In this document: piece by piece, positions 5,168 to 8,144 of the stretch
Numbering within the stretch: position 1 is the first letter of the stretch
Layout: every line of letters starts with the position of its first letter
From: an uncultured bacterium
GTDB taxonomy: Bacteria > Planctomycetota > DG-23 > SLPQ01
Direction: 5' to 3'
NCBI GenBank assembly: GCA_937863625.1
Contig: CALMGO010000315.1
Coordinates: 1-8,144 of the forward strand
DNA length: 8,144 bases
The notes under the pieces: model-generated
The model's input: the letters and a program-made list of their open reading frames with translations, nothing else
Database searches by the model: none
What the model was told of the DNA's origin: nothing
Position numbers and translations under genes: made by a program

Positions 5168-5225
5168 GCGGAGACCGTAAAACGCGGAGAGTTCGAGCCA
5201 GCCTCCGTTTTGCGCAGTCTAACGC
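5168..5225. repeat. Imperfect inverted repeat in the gap before the packaging genes
   Basis: A GCG...AGA...GTAAAACGCGGAG arm (from 5168) is matched by a CTCCGTTTTGCGC...TCT...CGC arm (to 5225) with small mismatches and bulges. It may be another palindromic repeat unit or a structured leader. No coding function is apparent. Confidence 0.35.
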
Positions 5226-5243
5226 ATTCTTTAGTACGGCGAC

Positions 5244-5265
5244 TTGGCGTATTTCGCCAACTTTT
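5244..5265 (+). terminator. Hairpin with short T-run just upstream of the first packaging gene
   Basis: TTGGCG (5244-5249) pairs with CGCCAA (5255-5260) around a 5-nt loop, followed by C and TTTT. It may be a weak terminator or a leader structure. It ends about 10 nt before the Shine-Dalgarno of the gene at 5286. Confidence 0.3.
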
Positions 5266-5275
5266 GGCCATAGAA

Positions 5276-5280
5276 GGGGG
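5276..5280 (+). promoter_or_regulatory. Shine-Dalgarno of the 56-residue phage gene
   Basis: AGAAGGGGG ends at 5280, 5 nt before the ATG at 5286. This is the strongest ribosome-binding signal in the phage part and decides the start of an otherwise easily missed small gene. Confidence 0.6.
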
Positions 5281-5285
5281 ACGTG

Positions 5286-5456
5286 ATGATTACTGGAAGC
5301 GAAATACCCGAATACCGCAAATGCGACCTCAGTTCGTGTGACCGCCCGGCGTCGTGGGAGTTCACCGTCCACGACCGTAACGACGTGCCCCGCCGCGTCT
5401 TCGTATGCGCCGACCACCAGGTCGAGGGCTTCCTCCGCGTGAGGGAACTCGCGTGA
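5286..5456 (+). CDS. Small (56-residue) Cys/His protein, probable phage zinc-finger-like protein
   Basis: This short gene starts at ATG 5286 with a strong GGGGG Shine-Dalgarno 5 nt upstream. It ends at TGA 5454-5456, which overlaps the next gene's GTG start as GTGA. The product, MITGSEIPEYRKCDLSSCDR followed by PASWEFTVHDRNDVPRRVFVCADHQVEGFLRV, has Cys13, Cys18, Cys41 and His44. This CxxxxC...CxxH arrangement is compatible with one bound zinc. Short one-finger proteins of this type are common in phage genomes and usually lack assigned functions. It is first in the run of overlapping packaging-region genes. The family is not recognised beyond the zinc-finger-like pattern; coding status is supported by start signal and overlap. 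Confidence 0.7.
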   Translation: MITGSEIPEYRKCDLSSCDRPASWEFTVHDRNDVPRRVFVCADHQVEGFLRVRELA

Positions 5457-6217
5457 AGGTCTACTTCACCGGCGCCCCTACCGGCGTCCACGAATATCTA
5501 TCTCTCATGGCCGGGCGGCGCGTGATGTACTCGTACGTCTCGCGCGGGCGAAGCGTGTGGACGGACGCGTCGCGCTTTGCGGGGGTGGCGCTCGACAGCG
5601 GCGCGTACAGCGTATGGCGACGAGACGCCAAGGTCGACATCGGCGAATACGCCGACTACTGCGCCGCGGGCGAAGACGCCTTTGACTGGTATGCGAGCCT
5701 CGACGTCATCGGCGACTGGCGGCGGACACTTGCCAACCAGGCGGCGCTCGAACGCCGGGGACTCGAGCCCGTGCCGACATTTCACCTCGGCGAACCATGG
5801 GGGCTCCTCGACGACCTCGTGAGCGGTTATGAGAAAGTGGCGCTCGGGCGCGGGCCGGGGATGAAGTTTGCCGTATTGTGGCGTCACCTCACAGAGATAT
5901 TCACGCGCTGCTGTGACGAGGACGGCATGCCGCTGGTTCGCTTTCACGGATTTCGCATGACCGAGCGGAGGCTCATGGCGCGGTTTCCGTTTGAGTCGGT
6001 CGACTCGACGACGTGGATAGCGGGGATCGCGTTTGGACAGCTGCCCACCGAAGACGGCCGCATGAGGGCGCAGAGCTTTCTCTCCGCGTCGACGCGCGCG
6101 CGGGTATGGCTCGACTTTTTCGACGCAGCAGTGAAAGCCGAGCGCTTCGACCGCACCGTCGCGAACATGCCGGGCCGAAAGAAACGACGCTCCGCGGGGG
6201 GCGCTCATGTACGTTGA
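5453..6217 (+). CDS. TGT/DpdA-like (tRNA-guanine transglycosylase superfamily) phage protein
   Basis: A 254-residue protein from a GTG that overlaps the previous stop; residues upstream of this GTG do not fit the family. It has a likely TIM-barrel pattern: VALDSGAYSVWRRD (45-58, Asp48), FDWYASLDVIGDW (77-89), PVPTFHLGEPW (107-117), KVALGRG (128-134), LVRFHGFRMTERRLM (161-175, His165), and FESVDSTTWIAGIAFGQ (180-196, Asp184). DSGAY and SVDSTTW resemble the two aspartate sites of tRNA-guanine transglycosylases (DSGG... and the nucleophile Asp). Phage relatives of this pattern are often annotated as queuine tRNA-ribosyltransferase-like. DpdA members insert 7-deazaguanine into phage DNA and protect it from restriction. 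No preQ0 synthesis genes are in view, so the substrate (DNA, tRNA or other) is unknown. The tail GRKKRRS is basic. The superfamily call is reasonable; the DpdA role is inference. Confidence 0.65.
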   Translation: MKVYFTGAPTGVHEYLSLMAGRRVMYSYVSRGRSVWTDASRFAGVALDSGAYSVWRRDAKVDIGEYADYCAAGEDAFDWYASLDVIGDWRRTLANQAALERRGLEPVPTFHLGEPWGLLDDLVSGYEKVALGRGPGMKFAVLWRHLTEIFTRCCDEDGMPLVRFHGFRMTERRLMARFPFESVDSTTWIAGIAFGQLPTEDGRMRAQSFLSASTRARVWLDFFDAAVKAERFDRTVANMPGRKKRRSAGGAHVR

Positions 6218-6581
6218 GGACCCTGCAAAGGTTACCATCCGCGCGAGGAAAATCGCCGTTATCGAAAGAATTTTAAATTCGCGCGAACACTACACCGCGC
6301 GCGAGTGGGGCATCGTGCAACTCTATTACACATGCGGACTTAGCCAGTACGAGATAGCCCGCATATTCAAGGTCCCCCGCACGTCCATCACCCGCTCTAT
6401 GCGCAATATCCGCCGAAAGGCCCTCTCAAAAAGGTTACCTCCAGCCCTACTGGTAAAGGGCGTGCGCAAACTCTCACACGATAAAGGCGCATCCGCCCGG
6501 GGCGCTTCAAGCGCCCCACCTGAGACCGACGCGCCGCGTGAGGCGCTGCAAGGGATAGAGATAGGAAAGGGAAGCGAGTGA
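6207..6581 (+). CDS. Sigma-region-4-like HTH regulator upstream of terminase
   Basis: A 124-residue protein whose ATG overlaps the preceding gene by 11 nt, with GGGGGG about 5 nt upstream. Residues 33-75 (REWGIVQLYYTCGLSQYEIARIFKVPRTSITRSMRNIRRKA) form a clear helix-turn-helix like sigma-factor region 4. 'LSQYEIARIF' is the first helix and 'PRTSITRSMRNIRRK' the recognition helix. The C-terminal 45 residues are low-complexity, rich in Ala, Ser and Pro, and probably disordered. Regulators placed just before the terminase genes (ArpU and RinA types) control late or packaging transcription in other phages, so a similar role here is plausible but not shown. It could instead be part of the DNA-recognition side of packaging. 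Its last codon and stop overlap the next gene's GTG. Confidence 0.68.
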   Translation: MYVEDPAKVTIRARKIAVIERILNSREHYTAREWGIVQLYYTCGLSQYEIARIFKVPRTSITRSMRNIRRKALSKRLPPALLVKGVRKLSHDKGASARGASSAPPETDAPREALQGIEIGKGSE

Positions 6582-6955
6582 CTTCACAATCCACACGCAC
6601 AGTTCACAGCGACCGCAGGAAAGCCGAGGTGCTCGCTGCGCTCGCGGCTAATAACGACAACGTCGCAAAGACCGCGCGAGAGACCGGCGTCGCCACAACC
6701 ACCATCAGGCGATGGCGCGCCGCAGAACCCCAGGGTGAATCCGCCCAGGACCTCACGCGCTACCGCAGGGATTCGTGGGAGATCATCCACAAGGCCAACG
6801 ACGTCGTCCGCGAAAAGGTCGACGAACTCGGCGCGAAGGACGCAGCCTCAATCGCCGCCGGGTACTTCGACAGGCAGAGTAAGGCCGGGGACCAACTGGC
6901 CGCGTCACAGGACACCACAGAGGAGTTCGCCGCCGAATGGGACCAAAGAGAATAA
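6578..6955 (+). CDS. Terminase small subunit-like HTH protein
   Basis: A 125-residue protein starting at a GTG that overlaps the previous stop as GTGA, with GGGAAG shortly upstream. Residues 25-48 (NNDNVAKTARETGVATTTIRRWRA) form an HTH of the kind used by small terminases to bind the packaging site. Residues 60-110 are charged and helical (SWEIIHKANDVVREKVDEL), suited to oligomerisation. The C-terminus is acidic. It overlaps the large terminase start by 19 nt, so the order small then large matches tailed-phage convention. The small subunit recognises phage DNA and stimulates the large-subunit ATPase and nuclease. The family is inferred from position and HTH; sequence similarity among small terminases is low. 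Confidence 0.68.
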   Translation: MTSQSTRTVHSDRRKAEVLAALAANNDNVAKTARETGVATTTIRRWRAAEPQGESAQDLTRYRRDSWEIIHKANDVVREKVDELGAKDAASIAAGYFDRQSKAGDQLAASQDTTEEFAAEWDQRE

Positions 6956-8144
6956 GACTCTACAGGCCCCATGAGGGGCAGCTGGCGTTTCACCGCTCGC
7001 GCGCGCGGTTTCGCGTGTGCGCCAACGGCAGGCGTTTCGGCAAGACGATTGCCGGCGCCAACGACATGCTGCGCTTTGCCCTCACGTCGCCGAGGACGCT
7101 CTCCTGGTGGGTCGCCCCCGTTATGGAGCAGGCGCAGAGAGTCTTTGAGGAGATCGCCGACCGCATGCACCGCGTCATCATGCGAAAGAGCGTCACCGAG
7201 AAACGCATCGTCCTTTTAAACGGCAGCGAGATCGAGTTTAAGAGCGCCCACGCAAGCGACCATCTTCGCGGCGCGGGGCTTGACTATCTCGTCGTCGACG
7301 AGGCAGCCGACGTGGAAGAGGACGCGTACTTTTCGTGTCTCAGGCCCGCGCTCTCCGACAAACGCGGCAGGGCGGTCTTCATATCGACGCCCAAGGGGCG
7401 CAACTGGTTTCACCGCTTATACCTCAAGGGCCAGGACCCCGCCGAGACGGATTATGAGTCGTGGCGCTTTTCGACGTGGGTCAACCCCTACATCGACCCG
7501 GACGAGGAGGCCTCCGCGCGTGAAGTGCCGGAGCACATCTACCGGCAGGAGTACGAGGCGGCGTTTCTCGAGGACGAGGACACGGTCTTCAGAAACGTAG
7601 GCTCACTCGTGCGCGCCAGGCCGTCGCCGCCGGCGGCGTTCAAAAGATACGTATTCGGCCTCGACCTCGGCAAGGCGCGCGACTTCACGGTCCTCACCGG
7701 CATCGAAGCGGCGACGCGCGAGATGGTCTTTTTCGACCGGTTTCGCCACGCGAGTTACTCGACGCAAAAGGAACGCATCGTAGCCACGGTCAAGCGTTAC
7801 AACGCGCGCCTCATCATGGACTCGACCGGCGTGGGAGAGCCGATCTACGACGACTTTCGCCGCGAGGGCCTCGACGTCACGGGCTACCACTTCACCGAGG
7901 ACTCGAAGCGCAACCTCATCGAAAACCTCATCGTCGAGGCTGAGGCGGGGCGTGTGAGCATCATCGACGAACCGGCGCTCATCTCGGAGCTCGAATCGTT
8001 TCGCTACCTCGTAAACCGCAGCGGCAGACTCTCGTACCAGGGGCCCTCCGGCGGACACGACGACTGCGTCGCGGCGCTGGCGCTGGCCGTGTGGGGCCTC
8101 AGGAAAAAGTCCGGCCCGGCGGGCGTGGTGGCTACGCGGGGCAA
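6937..8144 (+). CDS. Phage terminase large subunit (partial, continues past the window)
   Basis: Open from ATG 6937 to the right edge: 402 residues are visible without a stop. The ATPase half shows a Walker A variant NGRRFGKT (30-37), WWVAP (57-61), Walker B YLVVDEAAD (117-125) with catalytic Glu122, and the coupling motif ISTPKG (149-154). The RNase H-like nuclease half shows GLDLGKARDFTVL (241-253, Asp243), LIMDSTGVGEP (292-302, Asp295) and GGHDDCVAALALA (372-384, Asp375/376), giving the acidic metal site. It packages DNA into the prohead using ATP and cuts concatemers. The start is placed at 6937 because it precedes all motifs and overlaps the small-subunit gene by 19 nt. AGGAG lies about 11 nt upstream, which is slightly distant. 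Only the C-terminal tail should be missing. This is the clearest phage gene in the window. Confidence 0.95.
   Translation, partial: MGPKRIRLYRPHEGQLAFHRSRARFRVCANGRRFGKTIAGANDMLRFALTSPRTLSWWVAPVMEQAQRVFEEIADRMHRVIMRKSVTEKRIVLLNGSEIEFKSAHASDHLRGAGLDYLVVDEAADVEEDAYFSCLRPALSDKRGRAVFISTPKGRNWFHRLYLKGQDPAETDYESWRFSTWVNPYIDPDEEASAREVPEHIYRQEYEAAFLEDEDTVFRNVGSLVRARPSPPAAFKRYVFGLDLGKARDFTVLTGIEAATREMVFFDRFRHASYSTQKERIVATVKRYNARLIMDSTGVGEPIYDDFRREGLDVTGYHFTEDSKRNLIENLIVEAEAGRVSIIDEPALISELESFRYLVNRSGRLSYQGPSGGHDDCVAALALAVWGLRKKSGPAGVVATRG

Larger units (their letters stand above)
4831..8144 (+). mobile_element. Phage or prophage packaging region (left boundary not defined)
   Basis: From 5286 on, all convincing genes lie on the + strand with overlapping starts and stops. 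They end in a terminase small/large pair, the hallmark of a tailed-phage packaging module. Sampled GC is higher than in the host genes at the left. No integrase, att repeat or tRNA end was found, so whether this is an integrated prophage, and where it begins between 1762 and 5286, is open. Confidence 0.65.

Noticed and set aside
5186..5215. Possible tRNA T-arm (GTTCGAG) as an att site
   Set aside because: No acceptor, D or anticodon stems can be drawn around it.
4899..5417. Long minus-strand and plus-strand frames (including 5012-5341) across the gap
   Set aside because: They cross the terminator, both palindromes and the 56-residue gene, with no start signal or family pattern.
5498..6238. 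Minus-strand frame of 246 codons
   Set aside because: It is the antisense of the TGT/DpdA-like gene, kept open by high GC.
7603..8058. Minus-strand frame of 151 codons and other frames inside 6960-8144
   Set aside because: They are antisense or out-of-frame to the terminase, whose motifs are complete.
1..8144. CRISPR arrays or rRNA genes
   Set aside because: No regularly spaced repeats and no rRNA-like sequence were seen.

Overview
The left end looks like a bacterial chromosome of the PVC superphylum (Planctomycetes/Verrucomicrobia and relatives). The marker is the 95-residue protein at 353-640, which matches the 'small basic protein' family known from that group. It is followed by a class I/II aminotransferase (650-1762) and preceded by the 3' end of a gene with a SPOR-like C-terminus (1-323). 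These read as ordinary host genes on the + strand.

Positions 1795-4822 look like a complete, compact mobile element. It has 17-bp perfect terminal inverted repeats (1795-1811 and 4805-4821) and flanking 8-bp near-identical direct repeats (7 of 8 bases). Inside is a minus-strand operon behind a near-consensus sigma-70 promoter (4378-4406). Its order is an unknown 82-residue protein, an IS1595-type zinc-ribbon transposase, a Dam-type (D12 class) DNA adenine methyltransferase, and a PD-(D/E)XK nuclease. Each junction is 2 nt apart or overlapping, and the transposase and methyltransferase share an ATGA. A divergent + strand gene encodes a tandem-repeat Cys/His-rich (zinc-ribbon-like) protein, possibly from a leaderless mRNA. 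The element therefore appears to be an IS1595-type transposon with a restriction-modification system wired into the transposase operon. Sampled lines inside it have lower GC (about 52%) than sampled host (about 58%) and phage (about 68%) lines.

Positions 4823-5285 hold no convincing protein gene. They contain a near-consensus sigma-70 promoter (4865-4893), followed about 50 nt later by a GC hairpin with a T-tract (4944-4965), then two REP-like palindromes and further hairpins.

From 5286 to the right edge is a tightly overlapping phage or prophage packaging module. It holds a 56-residue Cys/His protein, a TGT/DpdA-like enzyme, a sigma-region-4-like HTH regulator, a small-terminase-like HTH protein, and a large terminase that runs off the window. 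The promoter plus early terminator resembles a late-operon antitermination arrangement, though this is inference. No integrase or att site was identified, so the host-phage junction is only bracketed between 1762 and 5286.
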